DNA from: Bacillus timonensis
Lineage (GTDB): Bacteria; Bacillota; Bacilli; Bacillales; Bacillaceae_L
Assembly (NCBI RefSeq): GCF_000285535.1
Contig: NZ_HE610985.1
Location: 1,039,807-1,103,806, forward strand
DNA: 64,000 bases
Direction of reading: 5' to 3'
Shown: piece after piece, positions 25,084-34,566 of the stretch
How the letters are laid out: every line of letters starts with the position of its first letter
How positions within the stretch are numbered: position 1 is the stretch's first letter
Notes under the pieces: model-generated
The model's input: only the letters and a program-made list of their open reading frames with translations
What the model was told of the DNA's origin: nothing
Database searches by the model: none
Position numbers and translations under genes: made by a program

Positions 25084-26436
25084 TTACAAAGCGTTAATTT
25101 CTTCAATCAAAGTTCTTTGGACAAATTGTAAGTCTTCATCAGATATTGACAGAGGTGGAGCTAGGGTTAACACATTATTGTATCCTGCCACTGTAGCCCC
25201 GTTTTTCCCAATAATAAGACCCTTTTGCAAACAACCAGCTATGACTTTATTTACCTTACTAGCATCAAGTGGCGCTTTCGTATCTTTATCATTGACTAGT
25301 TCAATCCCAATCAGTAAACCTTTTCCTCTAATGTCACCAACATATGGATGGTCAACTAATGCAACTGAAAGACCTTCTTTCAATCTTTTACCAAGGTCTT
25401 GTGAACGGTCAAATAGATTTTCCTGCTCCATAATTTCGAGGTTTTTCAGTGCCAAGGCACAAGCTGCAGGGTTTCCACCGAACGTGTTCACATGGCGGAA
25501 GTAATCATATTCTTCAGAGCCTTTAAATGCTTCATAAATTTCTTTTCTAACGGCCGTAGCTGATAATGGCAGATATGCACTTGTAATCCCCTTGGCCATT
25601 GTAATGATATCTGGTTTCACTCCATAATTCATAAATCCAAATGGTTTGCCAGTACGTCCGAATCCACAAATTACTTCATCAACAATTAACAGTGCACCAT
25701 GTTTTTCACATACTTCCTTGACCCCGGCCATGTATTGATCTGGAGGAACAATAACGCCACCACCAGTAATGATTGGCTCCATAATCACGCCTGCAATCGT
25801 CTCACTAAGCTCCCAAGTCATTACGCGGTCAATATCTTTAACAGATTGTAAGTCTGACGCTTTAGTATCCACTTTTTCATCTGTCCGATAAAGATCGGGT
25901 GGTGCAACATGAAGAAAGCCGGGTGCAAGTGGCTCATATTTATATTTTCGTTGTGCTTGACCTGTTGCAGCAAGAGACCCCATTGAATTTCCATGGTAGG
26001 CTCGATATCGTGAAATAAATTTATAACGGGTGTGTTCCCCATTTTGTTGATGGTACTGCCTTACTAGTTTAAATGCCGTTTCATTCGCTTCCGAACCGCT
26101 ATTTGAGAAGAATATAACATACTCGTCGCCTAGCATTTCATTCAATTTTTCAGCAAGTTTAATTGCCGGTTCATGGCTTTGTGTTAATGGAAAATATGCC
26201 ATCTCTTTAAGCTGGTCATGAGCAGCATCTGCTAATTCTTTTCTTCCGTACCCCACATTTACACACCATAGCCCAGACATAGCGTCGAGATATCGCTTCC
26301 CATTATGATCGGTTACCCATGACCCTTCTGCTTTCTTAATGACTAACGTCGCATTTGGATTATAAGGCTTCATTGAATGCCATACATAATCTTTATCTTT
26401 TGATAGCAGGTCGTCAACTTGCTTAACTTTCGTCAT
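25084..26436 (-). CDS. Class III (omega) aminotransferase, probable beta-alanine:pyruvate transaminase
   Basis: A 450-residue PLP enzyme. Motifs are [20 protein letters not shown] (phosphate binding), [24 protein letters not shown] (cofactor Asp), the Schiff-base lysine in [15 protein letters not shown], and [13 protein letters not shown]. The family transfers amino groups from omega-amino acids. Placed between a CoA-acylating semialdehyde dehydrogenase and ald, inside a pyrimidine-degradation block, the likely substrates are beta-alanine or 3-aminoisobutyrate with pyruvate as acceptor. The substrate is inferred from context. Confidence 0.87.
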   Translation of the reverse strand: MTKVKQVDDLLSKDKDYVWHSMKPYNPNATLVIKKAEGSWVTDHNGKRYLDAMSGLWCVNVGYGRKELADAAHDQLKEMAYFPLTQSHEPAIKLAEKLNEMLGDEYVIFFSNSGSEANETAFKLVRQYHQQNGEHTRYKFISRYRAYHGNSMGSLAATGQAQRKYKYEPLAPGFLHVAPPDLYRTDEKVDTKASDLQSVKDIDRVMTWELSETIAGVIMEPIITGGGVIVPPDQYMAGVKEVCEKHGALLIVDEVICGFGRTGKPFGFMNYGVKPDIITMAKGITSAYLPLSATAVRKEIYEAFKGSEEYDYFRHVNTFGGNPAACALALKNLEIMEQENLFDRSQDLGKRLKEGLSVALVDHPYVGDIRGKGLLIGIELVNDKDTKAPLDASKVNKVIAGCLQKGLIIGKNGATVAGYNNVLTLAPPLSISDEDLQFVQRTLIEEINAL

Positions 26437-26472
26437 TCCCGCCTTCCCCCCTCAAAATTAACTTTTTCCTTA

Positions 26473-27939
26473 TTAATAATCAAAACGGGATGTAATCATT
26501 TTCTTACGTGTATAAAAATTCACACCATCTTTTCCATTCACATGAAGGTCACCGTAAAATGAATCCTTCCATCCTGAGAATGGGAAAAAGGCCATTGTTG
26601 CTGGTACTCCAACATTAATACCAAGCATTCCTGCTTCTGCTTCTTCTCTGAATTGTCTAGCCGCTCTTGCGTCTTTTGTATAGATAGTGGCACCATTCCC
26701 AAAGCGTGACTTTCGAATATAATCAAGTCCCTCATCTAAATCCTTTGCACGTAGCAGGCTTAATACAGGTGCAAAGATTTCCTCTTTTGCAATTGTCATA
26801 TCAGGGGTTACATGGTCAAAAATCGTCGGGCCTAAAAAGTTCCCTTCTGGCATTTCATCCATTTCTTTTCTTCCATCTCTAATAAGTGTTGCTCCTTCTT
26901 CAAGCCCCTTCTTTACATAGCCAAGCACTTTATTTAAATGGGATTCACGAATAACAGGTGTTAAAAGCACCTCATCATCCATTCCATTCCCAATCGTTAA
27001 ATTATCGGCAGCATCCTTTAAAGCAGATACAAACTTTTCATTATCCCCAACTACTACAACTGCACTACAAGCCATACAGCGTTGTCCTGCACTTCCAAAT
27101 GTAGAGCTAATGATATTCGCGACAGCCTTTTCCATATCCGCATCCGGCATAATAATATGATGGTTTTTTGCACCTGATAAAGCTTGAACCCGTTTCCCTT
27201 GTTGTGCTGCCCGCTCGTATACATATTTCGCAACAGGTTGTGAACCTACAAACGATATGGCACTTACATTTGGATGATCCAACAAGCCATTTACAACATC
27301 ATGTGCACCATGGACAACATTTAAAACACCTTTTGGTGCACCCGCTTCTGTAAATAAACGTGCAAGTTCATTTGCTAGCATAGGTGTGCGTTCCGATGGC
27401 TTTAAAACGAAAGTATTTCCACAAGCTACTGCTAATGGGAACATCCACATTGGGACCATCATTGGAAAGTTAAAAGGAGTAATTCCACCTACCACACCTA
27501 ATGGGTAGCGGAACATTTCAGAATCAATATCCTCTGCAATATTTGATAATGTCTCCCCCATCATTAAGGTCGGAGCACCTGCAGCAAATTCCACACATTC
27601 AATCCCTCTTAGTACTTCACCATGTGCCTCTTTGTATGCTTTTCCATTTTCTTGAACAACAAGTCTTGCCAACTTTTCATGATTTTCTGTTAGTAAATAG
27701 TGATACTTGTATAAAATCCTCGCTCGCTTTGGAACAGGGGTATTTTTCCAAACTTTAAATGCTTCTCTAGCAGCTTTTACAGCAAGGTCAACATCTTCTT
27801 TCGAAGAAAGCGGCACTCGTATTAATGTCTCTTTTGTTGCAGGATTTGGAACCTCTAATGTTTCAGTTCCTTGCGCATTCACCCATTCTCCATTTATATA
27901 GTTTTTTAGTACAACTGTTTCATTTTTTACTAATGCCAT
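26473..27939 (-). CDS. mmsA: CoA-acylating (methyl)malonate-semialdehyde dehydrogenase
   Basis: A 488-residue aldehyde dehydrogenase of the MmsA/IolA type, which converts malonate semialdehyde or methylmalonate semialdehyde to acetyl-CoA or propionyl-CoA plus CO2. Landmarks are GVVGGITPFNFPMMVPMWM, SFVGSQPVAKYVYERAA, and the catalytic Cys in GSAGQRCMACSA. The conserved general-base Glu of ordinary ALDHs (the ELGG motif) is replaced by LSGAKNHH, which is characteristic of this CoA-dependent family. AAAAGGAGG precedes the ATG. It follows the pucR-like terminator, so it starts its own transcript. Confidence 0.93.
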   Translation of the reverse strand: MALVKNETVVLKNYINGEWVNAQGTETLEVPNPATKETLIRVPLSSKEDVDLAVKAAREAFKVWKNTPVPKRARILYKYHYLLTENHEKLARLVVQENGKAYKEAHGEVLRGIECVEFAAGAPTLMMGETLSNIAEDIDSEMFRYPLGVVGGITPFNFPMMVPMWMFPLAVACGNTFVLKPSERTPMLANELARLFTEAGAPKGVLNVVHGAHDVVNGLLDHPNVSAISFVGSQPVAKYVYERAAQQGKRVQALSGAKNHHIIMPDADMEKAVANIISSTFGSAGQRCMACSAVVVVGDNEKFVSALKDAADNLTIGNGMDDEVLLTPVIRESHLNKVLGYVKKGLEEGATLIRDGRKEMDEMPEGNFLGPTIFDHVTPDMTIAKEEIFAPVLSLLRAKDLDEGLDYIRKSRFGNGATIYTKDARAARQFREEAEAGMLGINVGVPATMAFFPFSGWKDSFYGDLHVNGKDGVNFYTRKKMITSRFDY

Positions 27940-28010
27940 AATTGTACAGCCTCCTTTTCGTACTCGTAATATTCGAAACTCTTAACTCATATGTAAATTA
28001 TCTCTTAAAG

Positions 28011-28024
28011 CGAAAATGCTTTCA
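28011..28024 (-). promoter_or_regulatory. Weak cre-like site upstream of mmsA
   Basis: TGAAAGCATTTTCG differs from the CcpA consensus TGNAARCGNWWWCA at two positions. It lies 72 bp upstream of the mmsA start, which is a plausible place for catabolite repression. Low confidence. Confidence 0.3.
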
Positions 28025-28074
28025 TTAGACATTCTGTAAAATAACTGCTTGTAATTTTTCCACATTTTGATTAC

Positions 28075-28100
28075 TAAAAAACCCACTAGCAGATAGTGGG
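28075..28100 (-). terminator. Terminator after the PucR-family gene
   Basis: CCCACTA-TCTGC-TAGTGGG on the minus strand (28082-28100), followed by TTTTTTT, directly adjoins the stop codon. Confidence 0.85.
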
Positions 28101-29708
28101 CTACAAAACTTCCTTCTTCTCTTTTAATTGTTTGGATGAAACTAAAAAATCGTATGATAAAATCATGAACTCAATGGCCAGTCGTTTTTCGTGGCTCATA
28201 AAGTCTGGGCCTAATAGTTTTTCTAGCTTTTGGATACGATGATATAATGTTTGCCTTACAACAAATAAGCGTTTCGCTGTTTCTTGCTTGGAGCCATTAC
28301 ATGATAAATAGGTTTTAAGAGTTTCCATTAACTTTCCATTGTATTTTTTATCATAGGCGATGACAGGCTCTAAATACTCTAGAACAACCTCCTGCAAATC
28401 GATATGTCTATGTAGTAAAGATATGAGCCGGAATATATGTAGATCATCATAAAAATGACTTTGTACAGGAATTGATAGACGATGTTGAATACGAATGGTT
28501 TCTAAAGCAGTTTGATAACTTTTATGTACATCTATCAGCTCCTCTACAAATTTCCCAATACCAAATAATGGTTGGACTTTGCCCTTTCCACGCCGTATAT
28601 CCGAGTCTATCAACCTCTGAATGCCCTCTTGAACTCTCGGTTTCCATGTCGTAATACTTCGTTCATTAAGAAGAATGAACACGATTGTGTTTCTTTTTTC
28701 AGCGATGAAAAGTGTAAAGCCCTGCTGATCAAAAATGGCACGTACAAACATTTTAAAATATGTTACATCACTTGTTGTATACTCATCGATTGTGTCCATT
28801 TTACAAATACAAACAACGGCCCCTTTTGGTTTTCGAGTCAATGTAAGTGCTAAATACTCATTGATTGCCTCTTCATTTTGCTCACCATCTAACCAATCAT
28901 TAATCCATTCAGTAGCTTCCATCCTTTGCTTTTCCTCAACATAAAGATTACGAAGAAACAATTGAGCAAGAGCCGTTGCTGTGCGATCTAAAATAAGGTG
29001 GTCAAATTCGGTTAATTCTCGTTCCTCAGAGATAATGGCCAATTCTGCATAACTTTCTCCTAAAAGATGAATTGGAATTTTTGCTATATAAGTAGAGTCT
29101 TCTGATTGAAATTTCATTTTTTCAAGTTGCTTGATTCGTTTATGTTCGGGAACTTCTGGGATAAATTGAGTTTCATTGTTATTAAAGAGGATGATTACTT
29201 GAACCTGGAGGTAGCTTCTAATAAATTTTAGAATTTCAATATAATGATCGATTGACAATAATCTCTTGTTTAATGCTTGTGAGTAATTCTCAAGATTCGT
29301 TATCATTTGATATTGGCGGTTAATAAGGAGACCATGGATGTCTTGTGTAATTTCAACAAAGGGTACTTCTTTTAAAAAGAGAATAATTGGAAACTGGTAC
29401 TTGTTTGCGATATCTATAATTTCAGGTGGAATCGATGAGGTGTATATTCCCAGTTCAATACAGATTCCTACTGCATGCGAATCAATTAATTGCTGTATGA
29501 CTGAGATAAATTTCTCCTTGTTATCCCTCCAAGCAACACCTGTTGAAAGAATTAATTCATTTCCATTTAAGAGATTGCGAATATTAATAACTTCAACAAC
29601 ATGGACCCATTTTACTTGTCGCCCGAGTCCCTCTTTTCCTGCAACTACTTTTATGTTTTCAAAGTGCTTTCGACCTAAAATATCTTCAACGGTAATATAT
29701 GATTTCAA
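28101..29708 (-). CDS. PucR-family transcriptional regulator
   Basis: A 535-residue protein. Residues 1-125 form the PucR N-terminal domain (VEDILGRKHFENIKVVAG, NLLNGNELILSTG), the middle is a GGDEF-like CdaR region, and the C-terminus carries the PucR HTH (LKTYLSCNGSKQETAKRLFV, then RQTLYHRIQKLEKLLG). B. subtilis PucR activates purine/ureide catabolism. This homologue lies within the pyrimidine cluster and is its probable regulator, with uracil, dihydrouracil or beta-alanine as possible inducers (inference). A TTG start follows AGGGGAG at seven bases. Confidence 0.9.
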   Translation of the reverse strand: MKSYITVEDILGRKHFENIKVVAGKEGLGRQVKWVHVVEVINIRNLLNGNELILSTGVAWRDNKEKFISVIQQLIDSHAVGICIELGIYTSSIPPEIIDIANKYQFPIILFLKEVPFVEITQDIHGLLINRQYQMITNLENYSQALNKRLLSIDHYIEILKFIRSYLQVQVIILFNNNETQFIPEVPEHKRIKQLEKMKFQSEDSTYIAKIPIHLLGESYAELAIISEERELTEFDHLILDRTATALAQLFLRNLYVEEKQRMEATEWINDWLDGEQNEEAINEYLALTLTRKPKGAVVCICKMDTIDEYTTSDVTYFKMFVRAIFDQQGFTLFIAEKRNTIVFILLNERSITTWKPRVQEGIQRLIDSDIRRGKGKVQPLFGIGKFVEELIDVHKSYQTALETIRIQHRLSIPVQSHFYDDLHIFRLISLLHRHIDLQEVVLEYLEPVIAYDKKYNGKLMETLKTYLSCNGSKQETAKRLFVVRQTLYHRIQKLEKLLGPDFMSHEKRLAIEFMILSYDFLVSSKQLKEKKEVL

Positions 29709-29811
29709 TCGACAACTCCCCTATATTGAATTTTCTGATTAATCCCATTATACGCTATAACTTGTCTATATAGGAGAGATTTTCCAAATATTTATTTTTT
29801 AGTGTAATCAC

Positions 29812-29850
29812 AAAGAATGCCGGTACCCACGGAAATTCGGATACCGGCAC
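29812..29850 (-). terminator. Hairpin after the 70-residue ORF
   Basis: TGCCGGTA and TACCGGCA (29842-29849 with 29818-29825) form an 8-bp G+C-rich stem. The T run that follows is short, so termination may be partial, leaving some read-through into pucR. Confidence 0.6.
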
Positions 29851-29880
29851 GAGATAGAAGCTCAGACTCTCAGAAAACTG

Positions 29881-30093
29881 TTAAGCACCTTCCTTTTGCT
29901 GCTTGATGAGCATCACTGTAAAATATTTTCGCCCTTCTGGTGTTACAATATGGAGAGTTTCTTTTTTATCATTTTTCTCGAAATCTACAAACGCCCCACT
30001 TAAATTTTCGGTAATATTCGTCATTTTATAGCCTTTTTGAAGGAGAAAATCTATTTTATCTCTTTCTTGTAAAAAAATTTGATATTCTGACAT
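29881..30093 (-). CDS. Small uncharacterised protein of the pyd cluster
   Basis: A 70-residue soluble protein. It looks like a helix (SEYQIFLQERDKIDFLLQKG) followed by a small beta-rich part (ENLSGAFVDFEK, ETLHIVTPEGRKYFTVML). AAAAGGAGTGTTC precedes the ATG. It lies 31 bp after the uracil permease gene and is surely part of the same transcript. I do not recognise a family. The size suggests a regulatory or stabilising partner of the permease or the catabolic enzymes, which is speculative. Confidence 0.7.
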   Translation of the reverse strand: MSEYQIFLQERDKIDFLLQKGYKMTNITENLSGAFVDFEKNDKKETLHIVTPEGRKYFTVMLIKQQKEGA

Positions 30094-30124
30094 GAATGAA
30101 CACTCCTTTTGATCTACATTTTTC

Positions 30125-31444
30125 CTACAGTGAAGTCTTTTTTTTATCTAACTCAACCTCAAACATATTGGTATTTTCATCGACTGTACCACCAGGTAAA
30201 GCCCAATTGAGAAGCACACCCAAAATAGCTGACAGTGCCATCCCATGAATTTCAAAGTTAGCTGTAAATTTCATGATTGCACCACCGATTCCAACAACTA
30301 AAATGACCGATGAAATAATAAGGTTACGCTTATCGTCCAAATCTACTTTACTATCGACCAGCATCCGCAATCCAGAAGCTGCGATGATTCCGAATAATAA
30401 AAGGGAAATTCCACCCATTACTGCTGTTGGGATTGAACTAATTAGTGCGGTAATTTTACCGATAAATCCAAACAGTATTGCAAATACTGCAGCTCCTCCG
30501 ATAACAAAAACACTAAATACTCTCGTGATGGCTAATACACCGATATTTTCGCCGTACGTTGTATTCGGAGGGCCGCCCATTAACGCCGCTAGCATCGTGG
30601 CAATACCGTCACCCATTATCGAACGATGTAAACCTGGTCTTTGAAGTAGGTCTTTATGAACGACTTTACTTAAAACCATTTGATGTCCAATATGTTCGGA
30701 TAATGTAACGATAGATACAGGTACCATTAAGGCAATAATACTTAGGGTTACAGTGGGGGAATAATGTACAAATGGAAAAAGAAAATCAGGTACTTCAAAG
30801 ATTTTTGCAGCCTTGACACCAGAGAGATCAACTAACCCTACAATGGCTGCATAAATATATCCTCCTACAATTCCAATTAATACTGGAATTAAATTCAAAA
30901 AGCCCTTAAGAAAGATGGAGCTAATGATAACAATCATCAAGGTTACCAAAGCAACTGTAAAGTGGAGAAGGCTATATTCACCTGCAGAATCATTCATTGC
31001 CATTCCTACTGCTGTTGGTGCAAGGCTAAGTCCGATGACAATGATAACTGGTCCTACAACTACTGGTGGAAGTAGTTTTACAAGCCATTTATGACCTGTT
31101 GCTTTAATGATTAACGCAACAATTCCGTAAACAAGACCTGCTAAAAAACTTCCAATCATTGCGGCACCAGGTCCATCTGCAGCAGTTGCAGCGATAATCG
31201 GAGCAATAAATGCAAATGAAGAACCAACATAAGCCGGAACTTGACCCTTCGTTATAATCAGAAATGTAATGGTACCGACTCCACTCGAAATAAGGGCTAC
31301 TCCCGGACTTAAGCCGACTAGGTATGGAACTAAGATGGTTGCGCCAAACATTGCAAACAAATGCTGTATACTTAAAACCAAAAACTTACCTGGTGGAGGG
31401 GACTCATTAATCCCCAAAACAACCTTCGTATCTTTACCGCTCAT
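30125..31444 (-). CDS. NCS2-family uracil/xanthine permease
   Basis: A 439-residue NCS2 transporter with about fourteen membrane segments. The UraA-type signature GGPPNTTYGENIGVLAITR is present, as are the ligand-site HIGHQ stretch (SEHIGHQMVLSK) and the N-terminal FGATILVPYLVG. Length and motifs match proton:uracil symporters (UraA/PyrP). Located in the pyrimidine-catabolism block it would bring in uracil or thymine. AAAGGGGGATTGGAAT precedes the ATG. Confidence 0.93.
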   Translation of the reverse strand: MSGKDTKVVLGINESPPPGKFLVLSIQHLFAMFGATILVPYLVGLSPGVALISSGVGTITFLIITKGQVPAYVGSSFAFIAPIIAATAADGPGAAMIGSFLAGLVYGIVALIIKATGHKWLVKLLPPVVVGPVIIVIGLSLAPTAVGMAMNDSAGEYSLLHFTVALVTLMIVIISSIFLKGFLNLIPVLIGIVGGYIYAAIVGLVDLSGVKAAKIFEVPDFLFPFVHYSPTVTLSIIALMVPVSIVTLSEHIGHQMVLSKVVHKDLLQRPGLHRSIMGDGIATMLAALMGGPPNTTYGENIGVLAITRVFSVFVIGGAAVFAILFGFIGKITALISSIPTAVMGGISLLLFGIIAASGLRMLVDSKVDLDDKRNLIISSVILVVGIGGAIMKFTANFEIHGMALSAILGVLLNWALPGGTVDENTNMFEVELDKKKTSL

Positions 31445-31516
31445 ATTCCAATCCCCCTTTACCTCTAACGCTAAAATGGTTTACCAAAATTGTGTGGATT
31501 CACACTTTCGGAAAAT

Positions 31517-32989
31517 CTACATTTTTGAATCAACAGTGGTTTCTGCTACATTCACATGTTGATTTTCGGAGATTTCCCAGTCACGCCCCACAGTTATTCC
31601 CAAATATTTCTCATCATCTGGGTCAACAATTTCTGCCTGCGTAAACTTATTAAAATACCAATATTTAGCTAAAACATAATAAATAACAGCTCCTACCCCA
31701 AATCCAACAAAGAAAGAATACGCAGAGAAGAAATACGCGGCAGTCCCTCCAACGATCCAAGCAATCATGCCTGCCCAGTTGACTCCATTTGAATATCTAT
31801 ACTGCCCCTCACTTTCATAAAGCTCAGGAACGTTAACCCTTCTTTTTCTTAGGAGGTAGTAATCCGTAAATAAAATTCCGACTATGGCTGATAGAATTCC
31901 CCCAATAATAAGAAGAGCTGGAATGATGACTCCAAATAATTTCCAAGGTTGAACAAGTAAACCTATTATCCCTGCTGTAATGACACCTGCCCAAAATGGA
32001 AATCTTGGTCCTCCCACGTTTGAGAAGATGGTTGCGGCAGGTACTACGTTGGCAGCAGTGTTTGTTGACCATTGTGCGAGTACAATCATTAATAAAAGGA
32101 CGACCAATATGAATCCTCCTGCTGCTTCCTGTAATGCAACAACAGGGTCATAATTTAAAACAGCCACATATGCAACCGCACCAATGATAATCATTAATAA
32201 GTTAACAAGTGGCATAACGACGACATTTCCTGCAATTTGAGCCTTGTTTCGTTTCAACCAATTCCTCTCATACTTCGGAGCTTTAAAGAATCTAGATAAC
32301 GAAGGCATATCAGCAGCAAGTGTTGCCCAAAAGCCCATGTTTGCCATCACAACAACCATAAATGCTGTTACGGCAGCGCCTCCATGAACTGGACTTTCCA
32401 CCCATGTCCAAATATCTCGACCTTCGTCAGCGGCTTTTCCTGAAAGGGAAATGAACATCCAAAACGAGATGAGTAAAATGATTGGAGCAGCTAAATCTGC
32501 AAATCTCTCAATTGCTTTCATTCCAAGTGCGGTGTTCACTAATTGGGCTGCGGCAAATAGTAAAAAACAAATAAACCAGTTATCAAATCCAACAAGAATG
32601 TTTAAGATCGCATTCATAGCGGTTGCACCGAAATAGGTATTAATCCCAAACCAACAAGAAGCTGTAACACCACGCACGACTGAGGGTATGTGAGTTCCAA
32701 TTGTTCCGAAGGGAGCCCGCATATAGACCGGAAACGAAAGTCCATGTTCGACTCCGATATCACCGATAAACGTCATGAAAAGCCCTATTAACACAGAGCC
32801 TACGATAGTTGCTACAATAACCCATCCAAGTGGTAAATGCCTAATGCCATCTCCACCGATTGCGAAAGCCGCAAGTACAATCGCCATACCTACCCAGATT
32901 AAGGAGAAACCAAACGCACTTATCTTCCTTACTCCATGCCCGATTGGAAACAAATCCGGAGATTTCAAAGAATTACTGTTTTTTTTCAT
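31517..32989 (-). CDS. NCS1-family nucleobase/ureide permease
   Basis: A 490-residue NCS1 transporter with about twelve membrane segments. The hallmark loop PVYMRAPFGTIGTHIPSVVRG is followed by SCWFGINTYFGATAMN, both close to uracil, cytosine or allantoin permeases (the PucI/Mhp1 family). The cluster therefore encodes two structurally unrelated importers for what may be different pyrimidines (uracil versus thymine or dihydropyrimidine). Exact specificity cannot be read from sequence. Confidence 0.91.
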   Translation of the reverse strand: MKKNSNSLKSPDLFPIGHGVRKISAFGFSLIWVGMAIVLAAFAIGGDGIRHLPLGWVIVATIVGSVLIGLFMTFIGDIGVEHGLSFPVYMRAPFGTIGTHIPSVVRGVTASCWFGINTYFGATAMNAILNILVGFDNWFICFLLFAAAQLVNTALGMKAIERFADLAAPIILLISFWMFISLSGKAADEGRDIWTWVESPVHGGAAVTAFMVVVMANMGFWATLAADMPSLSRFFKAPKYERNWLKRNKAQIAGNVVVMPLVNLLMIIIGAVAYVAVLNYDPVVALQEAAGGFILVVLLLMIVLAQWSTNTAANVVPAATIFSNVGGPRFPFWAGVITAGIIGLLVQPWKLFGVIIPALLIIGGILSAIVGILFTDYYLLRKRRVNVPELYESEGQYRYSNGVNWAGMIAWIVGGTAAYFFSAYSFFVGFGVGAVIYYVLAKYWYFNKFTQAEIVDPDDEKYLGITVGRDWEISENQHVNVAETTVDSKM

Positions 32990-33113
32990 GACAACGCCCT
33001 TTCTTTTAATTTTTTTAAATATTCAGAATTTAAATGTTGTACCTTTCCCCTCCTTTCCTAAATGAAGGAAGGAGTTTTTACTTACTCCCTCCCTCCTTCC
33101 ATCCACTACTTCA

Positions 33114-34532
33114 TTACATTGTTGCTGTTTTGTCCTTAACATTTTGATAATTTTGCCCGTATTTTGCACGTTTAATAAATTGACCTGCTCCAATTTTTCC
33201 AACAAACTGTTTATCACGGACAACAAATTCTCCTCTGGACAGAACGGATACTGGTTCCCCGGTGAATTTCATTCCTTCAAATGGACTATAATCAACAGCC
33301 ATATGGTGGGTTTCAGCTGAAATGGTTCGCTCGATATTAGGATCAAAAATCACAATATCAGCATCAGCTCCAACAGCTATTGTCCCTTTTTTTGGATACA
33401 ATCCGAACAGCTTTGCTACTTTTGTAGATGTTAGATCCACAAATTGATTCAACGTAATTCTTCCTTTTTTGACGCCTTCTGAGAAAAGAACTGTTAAGCG
33501 GTCTTCAATCATTGGACCACCATTTGGAATTTTCGAGAAATCACCTAAACCTAGCTCTTTTTGTCCTTTAAAGTCAAACGAACATTGATCAGAACCAAAT
33601 GTTTGAAGCCGCCCAGTTCGTAATGCATTCCATAACACATCTTGATTCCATTTTTCACGTAACGGTGGTGACCAGACGTATTTAGCTCCTTCAAAATTCG
33701 GCTTTTCTAGATAAGATTGATCGAGAACTAAATATTGTGGACATGTTTCCCCCCACACATCAATTCCCTTTTCTCTCGCTTCCGTAATTGCTTTTACAGC
33801 ATCCGCACAAGAAACATGGACAACATAGAGTTGCGAATTCGCTAGACCTGTAAAAGTTGCAGCCCGCTCTGTCGCCTCACCTTCTATTTCTTGTGGCCGA
33901 GTTAATGCATGATAGATTGGATCGGTCTTTCCTTCACTTAACGCCTTTTTTACGAGGTAGTCGATGACATCTCCATTTTCTGCGTGAACCATGACCAGTG
34001 CACCTAATTCCTTAGCCGCAACCAGTGTTTTAAATAGTGTTTCATCATCTGCCTGTAGTACATTTTTATAGGCCATGAATACTTTAAAAGATGTGATTCC
34101 TTCATTTTCAATAACAGATGGAAGTTCGTTCAATACTGCATCTGTTACCTCACCAATTGATAGGTGAAAACCGTAGTCGATCACTGCTTTACCCATGGAC
34201 TTGCCATGCCATGTATTTATGGCATCTTTTAAGGGCTCTCCTTTATTTGATAAGCAAAAATCAATAACCGTCGTTGTGCCCCCAAAGGCAGCCGCAATTG
34301 TCCCCGTTTCAAAATCATCCTTTGTAACAGTACCTCCAAAAGGCATTTCTAGATGGGTATGTGGATCAATTCCACCTGGAAAAACATAGCAGTTACTTGC
34401 ATCAACGACTTCTGCACCTTCGGTCGGAAGATTCCTCCCAATTTGACTAATCACACCATTTTCCACAAGAATTTCTGCTCGATAGGTATCTGTTGCTGTT
34501 ACAATTGTTCCATTCTTGATCACTTTTTTCAT
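33114..34532 (-). CDS. hydA: Dihydropyrimidinase
   Basis: A 472-residue cyclic amidohydrolase that opens dihydrouracil or dihydrothymine to the N-carbamoyl amino acid. The binuclear metal site is visible: HTHLEMPF (HxH), the carboxylated lysine in TSFKVFMAYK, His in MVHAENGD, His in YVVHVSCADA, and Asp in FGSDQCSF. The ATG follows AGGGGAGGAACTATGG. It is directly downstream of preTA, matching the second step of the reductive pathway. Confidence 0.95.
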   Translation of the reverse strand: MKKVIKNGTIVTATDTYRAEILVENGVISQIGRNLPTEGAEVVDASNCYVFPGGIDPHTHLEMPFGGTVTKDDFETGTIAAAFGGTTTVIDFCLSNKGEPLKDAINTWHGKSMGKAVIDYGFHLSIGEVTDAVLNELPSVIENEGITSFKVFMAYKNVLQADDETLFKTLVAAKELGALVMVHAENGDVIDYLVKKALSEGKTDPIYHALTRPQEIEGEATERAATFTGLANSQLYVVHVSCADAVKAITEAREKGIDVWGETCPQYLVLDQSYLEKPNFEGAKYVWSPPLREKWNQDVLWNALRTGRLQTFGSDQCSFDFKGQKELGLGDFSKIPNGGPMIEDRLTVLFSEGVKKGRITLNQFVDLTSTKVAKLFGLYPKKGTIAVGADADIVIFDPNIERTISAETHHMAVDYSPFEGMKFTGEPVSVLSRGEFVVRDKQFVGKIGAGQFIKRAKYGQNYQNVKDKTATM

Positions 34533-34566
34533 CCATAGTTCCTCCCCTAAAAGAAATACGATTGTT

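Noticed and set aside
27940-28100. Sigma-54 promoter before mmsA
   Set aside because: No TTGGCAC-N5-TTGCA-like element was found, and the PucR-family regulator lacks a sigma-54 interaction domain.
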